Shown here: piece by piece, positions 7,041 through 15,164 of the stretch
Layout of the letters: each line of letters starts with the position of its first letter
Numbering within the stretch: position 1 is the first letter of the stretch
Source: Phycisphaerales bacterium
GTDB taxonomy: Bacteria; Planctomycetota; Phycisphaerae; Sedimentisphaerales; UBA12454
Assembly (NCBI GenBank): GCA_003142595.1
Contig: PLMU01000009.1
Span: 1 to 64,000, forward strand
Length of the DNA stretch: 64,000 nt
Direction: 5' to 3'
Translations under genes and position numbers: made by a program
Notes under the pieces: model-generated
Databases searched by the model: none
What the model was told of the DNA's origin: nothing
The model's input: the letters and a program-made list of their open reading frames with translations, nothing else

Positions 7041-10000
7041 TTAGGCGTTTTTGCCGCAGCATTTCTTGTATTTTTTGCCGCTGCCGCATGGGCACGGGTC
7101 GTTTCTGCCGGTTTTGGGCTGATCGAGAACAATCTGCTTAACCTTTGTCGCTTCGCCCTGCGGGGCCTGTGCTGCCGCCCGCTGCTGTTCGGCCATTTCA
7201 AATTGGCTGACTTCCTCATGCTGTGTCTGGCCTGAGCCCCAAACACTTCTTGCCCTTGTGCCGGCCTCAAGACGAACCTTGAAGATTGTGTCGGTAACCT
7301 TGTCTTCTATCAAATCCAGCATTTCGCTGAACATCCGGAAGCCTTCCTGTTTATATTCAATCTTGGGGTCCTTTTCCGCGTAGGCCCGCATAAAGATGCT
7401 TTCCTTCATATGGTCCATCGCGTATAAATGGTCTTTCCACGCTGAGTCGTAAAATTGCAGAAGGACATATTTTTCAAGCTCACTAAGCTCTATCCGCAAA
7501 AATTCCTTACCAGCCTCGATGAGTTTTTCCTTAGCGGTCTCTTTATTCTCAAGGTCGGCGGCGGTAAGCTTTGCTTTGAATCTTTTGTTTACCCATTCGA
7601 CAAGCTCATTGGTGGTCATACGGGCAATCTGATGCTCAATTTCTTTTTCGAGGCCTGAGCTGTGATAATTTTCACTGATTTTCATCAGCTCTTTGTGGAT
7701 AGCGGCAGGGGAAGTTTCCTGCAGATATGAAACGGAGATTTCAGTGCCGAATCTATCATTTACCCATGCGGCAAGAGCTTCGAATGCATAAACATTTACG
7801 CTGTCGCCGCGATAAGTCATGCTCATCGCGAACTCAACCGGATATTCGATTTCCCGACTGGCGTAAAGGGTTTGCACTTCCTGAAGCAATTTTTCGTAAA
7901 TTTGCTCAGGCTTTAAAGCGGTCAGCTCTTTAATGTCCAGTTTAATGCCGAATTTATTAAATGCCCAGTTGGCAAAAGACTTAATCCCGAAATCGGCGTC
8001 GAGAAACGCCGACAGGGGAGAGCAGTCTTTTTTCTCTATCTGCTCGGCAGAGGCCTCGATAAGATTCTGCTCGATTTCCTCGGCTGTCATTTGCCTGATT
8101 TTACTGCCGGAAAGCTGGACGCTGAACGCACTCATCGCCCATTTAACCAGAGATTCGATATTCCATGTTGTCTTGTCCTGATAATCCTCAAGATATTCAC
8201 CCAACGTGACGGAAATATTAGTTGCAGCTTCGTTTTTAGCGTTTTTCTTTATCGACTCTTCTATCAGCTCGGCCTGAAGACTGGAGAAACGACTCGGACC
8301 CATATCGACGCCGAAAGTTGTTCTTGCCCATTCAGCGATGCATTTAAGGCGATACTTTTCGTCGAGCATTGTGCCGCAAGCCTTGTCGATTGTCGAGTCA
8401 ATCATCGCGGTAATCGTATCCTTAAGACCGATGCCCTCGATTACCTGTCTTCTGCGGGAATAAAAAGTTTTTCTCTGATAATCCATCACCTCATCGTATT
8501 CGAGCAGGCTCTTGCGAGCTTCGAAGTTTCGCTGCTCGACTTTTTTCTGAGCCTTTTCAACGCCCTTGCTAATCTGGCGGTGCTGAATCGGCATACCTTC
8601 TTCCCAGCCGACCCAGGAAAGGGCTTTGACAGTCCATTCAGGCGAAAAGATTTTCAGCAGGTCGTCATCAAAACTCAGGAAGAATTGGGTTGAGCCGGCA
8701 TCTCCTTGCCTTCCGCAGCGTCCGCGAAGCTGATTGTCGATTCTTCTTGCCTCGTGACGCTCAGTGCCGACAATGTGCAGACCGCCGATGTCCGCTACGC
8801 CGGGGCCGAGTTTAATATCTGTGCCGCGACCTGCCATATTTGTGGCGATTGTAACGTTGCCGCAGAGTTTTCCGCCGCGGTCTGTGTGCTGCTGGCCCGC
8901 TTTTTCAACGATTAACGCTTCTCTTGCGTGCTGTTTTGCATTTAAGACTTCGTGCTCTATACCGTATTTTCTGGTCAGAGCGTTTGAAATCGCTTCGCTT
9001 TTTTCGACGCTGATTGTGCCGACAAGGACAGGTTTGCCCGCTGCGCTTGTCTCGTGAATTTCCTCTACGATAGCGTTGAATTTTTCCTTTAAGGATTTGT
9101 AAATCATATCTTCTTTGTCTTCGCGGATGCACGGCTTATTTGTGGGGATAGTGACGACTTCGAGTTTATATATCTGCATAAACTCGTCGGCTTCGGTAAT
9201 TGCTGTGCCGGTCATACCGGAAATTTTGTCGTAAAGGCGGAAAAAGTTCTGCAGCGTAATTGTCGCAAGGGTCTGAGTCTCTTCCTTTACCGTAACGTCT
9301 TCCTTTGCTTCAATCGCCTGGTGAAGGCCGTCGGACCATTGTCTGCCTTGCATTAATCTGCCTGTGAACTCATCGACAATTATGATTTTGCCGTCCATTA
9401 CGACATAGTCTTTTTCTCTCTCAAATGTTATATGTGCCCGCAAACTCTGCTCAATGAGATGCTTCCATTCGGTATTTGCGCCGACGAAAAACGAGCCGAC
9501 GCCGACCAAATCCTGAGCGGCTCCTGTGCCGTCATGATTCAAGTGGACGCTTTTTTTGTCGTATTCGACTTCGTAATATTGCTTTGCGGACTCCTGACGA
9601 GTCTGGAGATTTTCAATGTCCTGTTTGGCTTTTTCGATAGCTTCCTGAGCCGTTTTTACGCGGATGTCGTCTTTGGCCTTTTTTGAGTCCGACAATTCGC
9701 CCTGAGCGTTTGCCAGAGTCTTTTGCGCGGTATCGAGCTGCTTGTTTATTCGGCTGTAGTCGCTATTCATTTTTATAAGCTGTTCTGTGACGGCATTGGC
9801 TTTTTTGTATTTGCTGACGTCGTCGAAAGCGGGGCCGGAAATAATCAGCGGTGTTCTGGCCTCGTCGATAAGAATCGAATCGACCTCGTCAATAATTGCG
9901 TATTGCAGCGGACCCTGTGCGAGCTGCTCGGCGGAAACTTTCATATTGTCGCGAAGATAATCGAAGCCGAACTCGTTATTTGTGCCGTAAGTTATATCGC

Positions 10001-10547
10001 AGCCGTATTGCTCTTTGCGGACGGATGTTCCCGAAGCGTCGGGGAAGGTATCCATATCAGCCTGAATCGCGCCGACGGTAAGGCCGAGCGCTTTATAAAT
10101 CGGGCCCATCCATTCACTGTCGCGTTTTGCCAGATAATCATTGACGGTGACAACGTGCACCTTTCGTCCCGTAAGATGAACAAGATATGCCGCCAGAGTT
10201 GCGACAAGAGTTTTTCCTTCGCCGGTTGTCATTTCAGCTATTTTGCCGTCATAGAGAACGTGGCCGCCGATGAGCTGGACATCGAAATGACGCATATTGA
10301 CGGTTCTTCTTGCGGCTTCACGGACGACGGCAAAGGCTTCAGAAAGAATTTCTTCAGGATTTGTGCCGTCAGATAAACGATTTTTAAATTCCGCCGTTTT
10401 GGCTAATAAGGCGTTATCGTCAAGGGCTTTAATATCTTCTTCATATTGGGCCGCTTCAAGCGCGATGCGCATATAGCCTTTAACGAGCCTCTCGTTGCGA
10501 GAGCCGAAAATTTTAATGAGAAACTTACTTATTGCGCTTTGTGCCAT
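7041..10547 (-). CDS. secA: Preprotein translocase ATPase SecA, extended form
   Basis: 1168 residues, against about 900 in E. coli. SecA drives secreted preproteins through SecYEG by ATP hydrolysis. Visible parts: Walker A TGEGKT (108-113), DEAD-type IIDEVDSILIDEART (about 218-232), the second ATPase domain with GTDIKLG and the arginine-finger region RCGRQGD, and a zinc-binding tail with Cys 1152, 1154, 1163 and 1164 (PCPCGSGKKYKKCC). Two additions stand out: a charged coiled coil (about 255-325) in the preprotein cross-linking domain, and five W-x4-F modules at W740, W803, W861, W928 and W985 in the helical wing/scaffold region, where E. coli has one comparable segment. The large number of exported proteins here fits a modified SecA. 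Promoter at 10600-10628. Confidence 0.97.
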   Translation of the reverse strand: MAQSAISKFLIKIFGSRNERLVKGYMRIALEAAQYEEDIKALDDNALLAKTAEFKNRLSDGTNPEEILSEAFAVVREAARRTVNMRHFDVQLIGGHVLYDGKIAEMTTGEGKTLVATLAAYLVHLTGRKVHVVTVNDYLAKRDSEWMGPIYKALGLTVGAIQADMDTFPDASGTSVRKEQYGCDITYGTNNEFGFDYLRDNMKVSAEQLAQGPLQYAIIDEVDSILIDEARTPLIISGPAFDDVSKYKKANAVTEQLIKMNSDYSRINKQLDTAQKTLANAQGELSDSKKAKDDIRVKTAQEAIEKAKQDIENLQTRQESAKQYYEVEYDKKSVHLNHDGTGAAQDLVGVGSFFVGANTEWKHLIEQSLRAHITFEREKDYVVMDGKIIIVDEFTGRLMQGRQWSDGLHQAIEAKEDVTVKEETQTLATITLQNFFRLYDKISGMTGTAITEADEFMQIYKLEVVTIPTNKPCIREDKEDMIYKSLKEKFNAIVEEIHETSAAGKPVLVGTISVEKSEAISNALTRKYGIEHEVLNAKQHAREALIVEKAGQQHTDRGGKLCGNVTIATNMAGRGTDIKLGPGVADIGGLHIVGTERHEARRIDNQLRGRCGRQGDAGSTQFFLSFDDDLLKIFSPEWTVKALSWVGWEEGMPIQHRQISKGVEKAQKKVEQRNFEARKSLLEYDEVMDYQRKTFYSRRRQVIEGIGLKDTITAMIDSTIDKACGTMLDEKYRLKCIAEWARTTFGVDMGPSRFSSLQAELIEESIKKNAKNEAATNISVTLGEYLEDYQDKTTWNIESLVKWAMSAFSVQLSGSKIRQMTAEEIEQNLIEASAEQIEKKDCSPLSAFLDADFGIKSFANWAFNKFGIKLDIKELTALKPEQIYEKLLQEVQTLYASREIEYPVEFAMSMTYRGDSVNVYAFEALAAWVNDRFGTEISVSYLQETSPAAIHKELMKISENYHSSGLEKEIEHQIARMTTNELVEWVNKRFKAKLTAADLENKETAKEKLIEAGKEFLRIELSELEKYVLLQFYDSAWKDHLYAMDHMKESIFMRAYAEKDPKIEYKQEGFRMFSEMLDLIEDKVTDTIFKVRLEAGTRARSVWGSGQTQHEEVSQFEMAEQQRAAAQAPQGEATKVKQIVLDQPKTGRNDPCPCGSGKKYKKCCGKNA

Positions 10548-10631
10548 ATATAATTTAGATTAAAAGTTAAAACTAAAAAGTTAAAATTGTAAAAAGATAA
10601 GTATCATCCATAAGGGGCCAAAAGTCAAGAA
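10511..10631 (-). repeat. Duplicated promoter plus gene start, secA copy
   Basis: The secA promoter, leader and first 12 or so codons align with 11283-11394 across about 115 bases, with a gap of about 9 bases. The encoded starts match too: MAQSAISKFLIKI against MVQNAMSKFLIRI. Confidence 0.75.
10600..10628 (-). promoter_or_regulatory. secA promoter
   Basis: TTGACT (10628-10623), 17-base spacer, GATACT (10605-10600). The same hexamers and spacing, plus a flanking AAAGTCAAGAAAGG, recur at efp (12260-12288); a diverged version drives the gene at 11319. Confidence 0.7.
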
Positions 10632-10698
10632 AGGATTAAGCGTGGTCTCCTGCCGGCTCTTCTCTTCGTTTGCAGCAGTATTTGCTTGGCTGCAGTCA

Positions 10699-11319
10699 TT
10701 ATTTCAGGCGCGACGTCAGGGCGTTCTTGATCTCATCGCCGATGTTATTTTTTCCGAGGTAAATATCCCAGATAGCCTGTGCGAAGGCGACATCCTTGAT
10801 GAGAGTTTTGCCGCCGGGCATAACGCATTCAAAGCCGACACCGGAGACATGCGTCAGCCAGACCCGGTCGCCGCTTTTAAGGTTCTTGTTTTTCATGAAG
10901 TCGAGCAGGGCCTTACATTGATCGACGAATTTCGGTTCTGGATAGTTAAGGCGTACGCCCTCGAGGAAGGCCTCAGCCATAACCTGACCGTCGACATCGC
11001 GTTTCATGACCAGGTTCATCTGCTTGGCGCAGTCCTTGGCGACAAGTTCGGCGGCGGAATGCACTTCGACGCCTTGCTCAACATAGCTGCCGATTGTATA
11101 GACCTTGAAGATGGCCTTCTTTCGCATGGCGACTCCGGTGAGCGTCAGTTTGACCTCCTTGTCTCCAATTTTGCTCTGAATATCGATTGGGTACCTGGTG
11201 CTGCTGCCGCCGACATCGCCATCCGCGGCGCCTATCGTACCGATTCCGAGCACCAGCAGAAACAAGGCGTGCAAACAGAGGATTCTTATGAGGAATTTAC
11301 TCATTGCGTTCTGTACCAT
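10699..11319 (-). CDS. Chalcone isomerase-like periplasmic protein
   Basis: 206 residues. A signal peptide or membrane anchor covers residues about 8-32, then comes the chalcone-isomerase-like fold: LTGVAMRKKAIFKVYTIGSYV, a central LVMKRDVDGQVMAEAFLEGV block, GDRVWLTHVSGVGFECVMPGGKTL, and DVAFAQAIWDIYLGKNNIGDEIKNAL near the end. Bacterial members of this family are exported and usually of unknown function; they are not expected to make flavonoids. The first 13 residues copy the SecA start rather than a normal signal peptide n-region, which points to capture of the secA promoter and start by duplication. Single-gene unit between secA and efp. Confidence 0.85.
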   Translation of the reverse strand: MVQNAMSKFLIRILCLHALFLLVLGIGTIGAADGDVGGSSTRYPIDIQSKIGDKEVKLTLTGVAMRKKAIFKVYTIGSYVEQGVEVHSAAELVAKDCAKQMNLVMKRDVDGQVMAEAFLEGVRLNYPEPKFVDQCKALLDFMKNKNLKSGDRVWLTHVSGVGFECVMPGGKTLIKDVAFAQAIWDIYLGKNNIGDEIKNALTSRLK

Positions 11320-11394
11320 ATTAAAGATAAGTTAAAACTAAAAAGTTGAAATTACAAAAAGTAAGCATAACTCATAAGAGGCGGAAGTCAAGAA
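11283..11394 (-). repeat. Duplicated promoter plus gene start, second copy
   Basis: Partner of the repeat at 10511-10631; it covers promoter, leader and the first codons of the chalcone isomerase-like gene. Confidence 0.75.
11364..11391 (-). promoter_or_regulatory. Promoter of the chalcone isomerase-like gene
   Basis: TTGACT (11391-11386), 16-base spacer, TATGCT (11369-11364), aligned with the secA promoter. Confidence 0.55.
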
Positions 11395-11540
11395 TTCATA
11401 TGGCATGAATATATAACGTTTCCGATGAACAAATAAAGGAATTTCCCTATTCTCAATAACGACAGGAACGCAGTAGTATATTTTCAGGAAAATTATCGCA
11501 TAAGTATTTGTGAAATGTATTTTTAAGAATGGAAAAAGAT

Positions 11541-11660
11541 ATGAAAAAGATTTTACTAATTGCGCTGTTTGTGCTTTCTCTGTTCATTATGTCCAGTTGT
11601 CATGAAGAGCACGAACGGCACGAACATCATGGCACGAATATAGATGTGGACATACATTAG
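11541..11660 (+). CDS. Small histidine-rich lipoprotein
   Basis: 39 codons from the ATG at 11541 (an in-frame ATG at 11529 would add four residues). The peptide has a lysine pair, a hydrophobic stretch ILLIALFVLSLFIM, then SSC, which is a lipobox-like site with C20, and a short mature part CHEEHERHEHHGTNIDVDIH with 6 His and 4 Glu in 20 residues. Such a peptide would be tethered to the membrane and could bind divalent metal. It lies between efp and the chalcone isomerase-like gene, facing away from the latter and towards the 3' end of efp. Too short for homology calls, but start, signal, lipobox and stop hang together well. Confidence 0.6.
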   Translation: MKKILLIALFVLSLFIMSSCHEEHERHEHHGTNIDVDIH

Positions 11661-11670
11661 TATCTGAATA

Positions 11671-12225
11671 TCAGGCCCTTGTAACGTATTGGCCTGTGCG
11701 GGTATCGACACGGACAACATCGCCGACCTTTATGAAAGCCGGCACATTGATGACGGCGCCGGTATCCAGCGTTGCCGATTTTTTCTGGCCTGAAGCCGTT
11801 GCGCCTTTTATTTCAGGAGGCGTTTCGACCACGGTAAGGTCGACAGTGTTCGGCAGGACAACAGAAATCAGTTTTCCGTCATACATATTGACCACAACTT
11901 CGGTGTTCGGCTTGAGATATTTTTTGCCATCACCAAAAGCGTCATTGTCGAGCGTTATCTGGTCGAAAGTCTCAATGTCCATAAGGATATGGCCGTTGGG
12001 CTGGGAATAAAGATACTCGTATTTGCGCTTATCCAAAGTAACATCTTCGATGGTTTCCTCTGACCTGATTCTTGCGTTCTGTATCAGGCCGTCGGTGATG
12101 CACTTGAGTTTCGTCTGATAAATTGCGCCGCCTTTGCCGCATTTGACGTGCTCGAAGTCTATAATTATGTAGAGCTTGCCATCCATAAGAATGGTTGTGC
12201 CCTTTTCCATCTCTGACGCTTTCAT
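11671..12225 (-). CDS. efp: Translation elongation factor P
   Basis: 184 residues from the ATG at 12225 (MKASEMEKG), with GGAGAAACTGGAC upstream; an upstream in-frame start would add 21 residues unlike the family. EF-P eases ribosomes through polyproline stretches. The N-terminal KOW-like domain carries the conserved loop HVKCGKGGA with the modifiable-type lysine K31, followed by the two OB-like domains ending in VGDVVRVDTRTGQYVTRA. No EpmA/EpmB/EpmC modification genes are nearby. The promoter at 12260-12288 is closely related to that of secA. Confidence 0.95.
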   Translation of the reverse strand: MKASEMEKGTTILMDGKLYIIIDFEHVKCGKGGAIYQTKLKCITDGLIQNARIRSEETIEDVTLDKRKYEYLYSQPNGHILMDIETFDQITLDNDAFGDGKKYLKPNTEVVVNMYDGKLISVVLPNTVDLTVVETPPEIKGATASGQKKSATLDTGAVINVPAFIKVGDVVRVDTRTGQYVTRA

Positions 12226-12259
12226 TGTCCAGTTTCTCCGAAATCTAAATTTAAGTGAT

Positions 12260-12288
12260 AGTATCACCCAAATGAGGCTGAAAGTCAA
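12260..12288 (-). promoter_or_regulatory. efp promoter
   Basis: TTGACT (12288-12283), 17-base spacer, GATACT (12265-12260): same boxes and spacing as the secA promoter. Confidence 0.7.
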
Positions 12289-12339
12289 GAAAGGTTCTTT
12301 GGCGGGGAGACGACCGTAGAACGGTTGCGTCGAAAGTAA

Positions 12340-12972
12340 TTAAATGTGTTCCTGTCCCTGGTTAAATGATATGCCGCGGTTAATCATATCTTTTCGTAAT
12401 TGGCCAACATTGACAAATTGTATCGCTTCCAAACCTGCATCCATCGCTCCTTGTACGTTCTCTATCAGGTCATCAATATATAAACACCGCGATGCCGCTG
12501 CACCGACATTTCTTGCAGCCGCAAGATACGCCTCTTTTTCGGGTTTTCGAAAACCCGTTTCAAAGCTCAATGTCGGCCTTTCTATCAGTGCAATAACCTC
12601 AAATCGCCGGCGGATATATTTCCAATGCAGAGGGTCGGTATCCGAAAGCAAGCCAAGCCGCACCTTGCCGCTAAGCTCTTTTACAAGTTCATACATTCCA
12701 TCCATTGGATCAAAAATATCACACCACTGCCTTGCAAATTCCGCAAAATCCGCATCGAGCGAGAATTTAATCTTCATTGCTTTATAGAATTGCTGCGGTG
12801 TCAATTTTCCGGCGTTGTATGCCGCGTATGCCGGTTCCTGCATCATCTGAGCCACGGCTGCTTCGGTGCTATTTGCCAATGAGTGGCCAAACAGTTCGAA
12901 TATTCCGCGTGTAATATCCACTTGGACAAGAACCTGCCCCAGATCAAACACTACCGCTTCTATTTTACTCAT
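12340..12972 (-). CDS. HAD-superfamily phosphatase, YihX-like
   Basis: 210 residues. Motif I is FDLGQVL with nucleophile D10, motif II is LLSDTD, motif III has K in GFRKPEKEAY, and motif IV is YIDDLIENV. The DLG form of motif I and the overall layout resemble the YihX group (sugar phosphate phosphatases such as alpha-glucose-1-phosphatase). The cap domain is the small helical C1 type. The true substrate cannot be read from sequence. It stands alone between efp and the TMTC-like gene; the ribosome binding site is weak. Confidence 0.85.
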   Translation of the reverse strand: MSKIEAVVFDLGQVLVQVDITRGIFELFGHSLANSTEAAVAQMMQEPAYAAYNAGKLTPQQFYKAMKIKFSLDADFAEFARQWCDIFDPMDGMYELVKELSGKVRLGLLSDTDPLHWKYIRRRFEVIALIERPTLSFETGFRKPEKEAYLAAARNVGAAASRCLYIDDLIENVQGAMDAGLEAIQFVNVGQLRKDMINRGISFNQGQEHI

Positions 12973-13093
12973 ATAGGATTTACCATATAACCTGTGTATA
13001 TTTCTGCTCAGCTGAACCGCTGGGCCTCATTTCCGAAAGCTTTGCCACAGGTAGAATGTCAAACCTGTATTGAAAAATCAAGAACTTTAATGT

Positions 13094-15007
13094 TTACTTA
13101 TTAATCAAATTAAACAATTTGTTTGCCAATTCAGGGTCTAAGGTTTTTAAGATTTTATATTCCTCAATGGCGGAACTTTTGTCGCCAGTTTCTAAATAGA
13201 CAACGCCAAGATTATAGTGTGCCATAGCAACATCCGGCTTAATTCGGATGGCCTGCTTATAGACTTCTACCGCATCGGGATAGCGGCCAAGTTTGCCGTA
13301 GGCAACGCCAAGATTAATATATGCATCGGCATAATCCGGCTTAATTCGGATGGCTTGCTTATAGGCTTCTACCGCATCGGGATAGCGGCCAAGTTTGCGG
13401 TAGGCAACGCCAAGATTATAGTGTACCGTGGCTAAATCCGGATTGATTCGGATGGCCTGCTTATAGGCTTCTATCGCATCGGTGTCACGGCCAAGACCGT
13501 CATATGCATTGCCGAGATTATTGTGTGCCTCGGCGTAATACGGCCTGATTCGAATGGCCTGCTTATGGGCGTCTATCGCATCGTTATAGCGGCCAAGATT
13601 GCTGTAAACAATGCCGAGATCAGTATACGCTTCGGCGTAATCCGGCTTGATTCGGATGGCCTGGCTGAGATCCTCTATCGCCTCCTTGTAGCGGCCAAGG
13701 CTGTTGTAGGCAACGCCACGACTATTGTGCGCGAGCCAATTGTTTGGCGTTACCTCAATGGCATGCGAAAAAAGTGTAAAATTGTTTTTCCAATAACTTG
13801 CCTGGCGATGGGCGCATATTCCGAGGGTTGTCAGCACAATCACCATCGATAGGCCGAGAGCTATTTTTCGTTGAGGCGACACCGAAATCCATTTTGAAAG
13901 AAGCTGCGGCAGGCCCCAGGCAAGCATTAGAAAGAGGCCTATGTACGGGATATACGTGTAGCGGTCGGCATAGGCCTGCGAACCGACCTGAACAATGCCG
14001 ATGACGGGAATAAGAGTTCCAAGATACCAGAACCAGCCTACCGGCAAGTACCTTTGATTGCGTCCAAGGCGGACCACGAAAACAGATATGCCAATTAGCA
14101 ACAAAGCACACATCACAACCTGCCAAAATGAGATGCTTCCAGCGACGTTAAAAGGGTAAAATGCGGCCAGATTCCGCGGCCAGAACATTTTAGCCATATA
14201 TTCTGCGTACGATAAAAAGGCGTTGGCGATTCTGTTGTTCAAAGAAATGATATCGATACTGATTACCGCGCCGCTGCTTCGCTGAATTAAAAAGGTGATA
14301 ACGCTTGAGATAACCGAAAGAACGAAGAAAGGAATTTTTTCCCAGACCAGATTATAAATATTTTTCCGATTAAAACGGCCGATACGATTAAGCGGCCAAT
14401 AGTCGAGCAGCAGTAGCAAAAATGGCAATGTAACGAGCATCGGCTTGGCCATAAGACCCAGCGCAAACAGCACAAGGGATAATATGTATCGATATACAGA
14501 AGGACGTTTGACATAGCCGACGTAAGAGGCCAAAGTGAGCAGCAGGAAAAAAGTGCTTAAAACATCTTTGCGTTCGGCAATCCACGCAACCGATTCGACA
14601 TGCATCGGATGAATCGCAAAGGCCGCTGCGACAAATGCGCTCGGCCAGAGCGAGCCGGTCATTTTCTTGAGGACCGCAAAGAGCAGCAAGGTATTTACGA
14701 GGTGCAGAAAAAGATTTACAAGATGAATCCAGCCGGGGTTTGCACCTCCCGGAAGGGACAATTGACAATCGAGCATTAGAGACAGCCATGTCAAAGGGTG
14801 CCAGTTAGCCGCATGACCGGTTGTGAAAGCCCAGATGGCGCCGCCTGCGGTCAGGCCGTTTAGAACGTGTGGATTTTCGTATACGTAGTCACTATCGTCA
14901 TAACTAACGAACTCGAAATTGCGGACCTGCCGGAAGACCAGAAAGGTACTCAATATCAGGACAAAATACGTGAAAATGACGAAAGATTTTTTCACAGATT
15001 CAGACAT
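13094..15007 (-). CDS. TMTC-like polytopic membrane protein with TPR repeats
   Basis: 637 residues. The first 400 or so contain about ten hydrophobic spans with the conserved features of the TMTC/DUF1736 glycosyltransferase-like family: a periplasmic SYDDSDYV (D37, D38) after the first span and HPMHVESVAWIAERKDVLST. The C-terminal 220 residues are six to seven TPR units of 34 residues (consensus GRYPDAVEAYKQAIRIKPDYA). TMTC relatives in eukaryotes transfer mannose to proteins from a lipid-linked donor; bacterial members are common in Planctomycetota and less studied. A role in modifying exported proteins is an inference. The TPR part is also a DNA repeat. Confidence 0.88.
   Translation of the reverse strand: MSESVKKSFVIFTYFVLILSTFLVFRQVRNFEFVSYDDSDYVYENPHVLNGLTAGGAIWAFTTGHAANWHPLTWLSLMLDCQLSLPGGANPGWIHLVNLFLHLVNTLLLFAVLKKMTGSLWPSAFVAAAFAIHPMHVESVAWIAERKDVLSTFFLLLTLASYVGYVKRPSVYRYILSLVLFALGLMAKPMLVTLPFLLLLLDYWPLNRIGRFNRKNIYNLVWEKIPFFVLSVISSVITFLIQRSSGAVISIDIISLNNRIANAFLSYAEYMAKMFWPRNLAAFYPFNVAGSISFWQVVMCALLLIGISVFVVRLGRNQRYLPVGWFWYLGTLIPVIGIVQVGSQAYADRYTYIPYIGLFLMLAWGLPQLLSKWISVSPQRKIALGLSMVIVLTTLGICAHRQASYWKNNFTLFSHAIEVTPNNWLAHNSRGVAYNSLGRYKEAIEDLSQAIRIKPDYAEAYTDLGIVYSNLGRYNDAIDAHKQAIRIRPYYAEAHNNLGNAYDGLGRDTDAIEAYKQAIRINPDLATVHYNLGVAYRKLGRYPDAVEAYKQAIRIKPDYADAYINLGVAYGKLGRYPDAVEVYKQAIRIKPDVAMAHYNLGVVYLETGDKSSAIEEYKILKTLDPELANKLFNLINK
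13225..13700 (-). repeat. 102-base coding repeats (TPR units)
   Basis: About five near-identical 102-base units recur around 13232, 13340, 13442, 13545 and 13648. Each contains the core CTTATAGGCTTCTA or a close variant. They encode the TPRs of the TMTC-like protein; their DNA similarity points to recent unit duplication or gene conversion. Confidence 0.8.
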
Positions 15008-15098
15008 AACTCATAATGTATTTGTTGTAAGAGGTGTTGTCAATGACCTGCTCCGTTCACAGGGCAAGGATTTAAAATTTATTTTCTTTTTCTCAAAA

Positions 15099-15124
15099 CC
15101 TGTCCTGAGCGGAGTCGAAGGACC
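15099..15124. repeat. Dispersed GACTCCGCTCAGG-type palindrome
   Basis: The 26 bases contain CCTGAGCGGAGTCGAAGG, whose ends CCT and AGG frame a small hairpin. This core is known to me as a widely dispersed intergenic repeat in many bacteria. It lies in the 157-base gap between the TMTC-like start and the dockerin protein's 3' end. Confidence 0.5.
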
Positions 15125-15164
15125 AATCCGCCTAGGCCGAGCGGTAAAAACGTGGTCATTTTTT

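Noticed and set aside
8091..10376. Long plus-strand ORFs (8091-8693, 9723-10376) opposite secA
   Set aside because: Shadows of secA; composition follows the complementary codons.
10642..11349. 235-codon plus-strand ORF opposite the chalcone isomerase-like gene
   Set aside because: It is antisense to a gene with a recognisable family, promoter and start; its own protein has no recognisable pattern.
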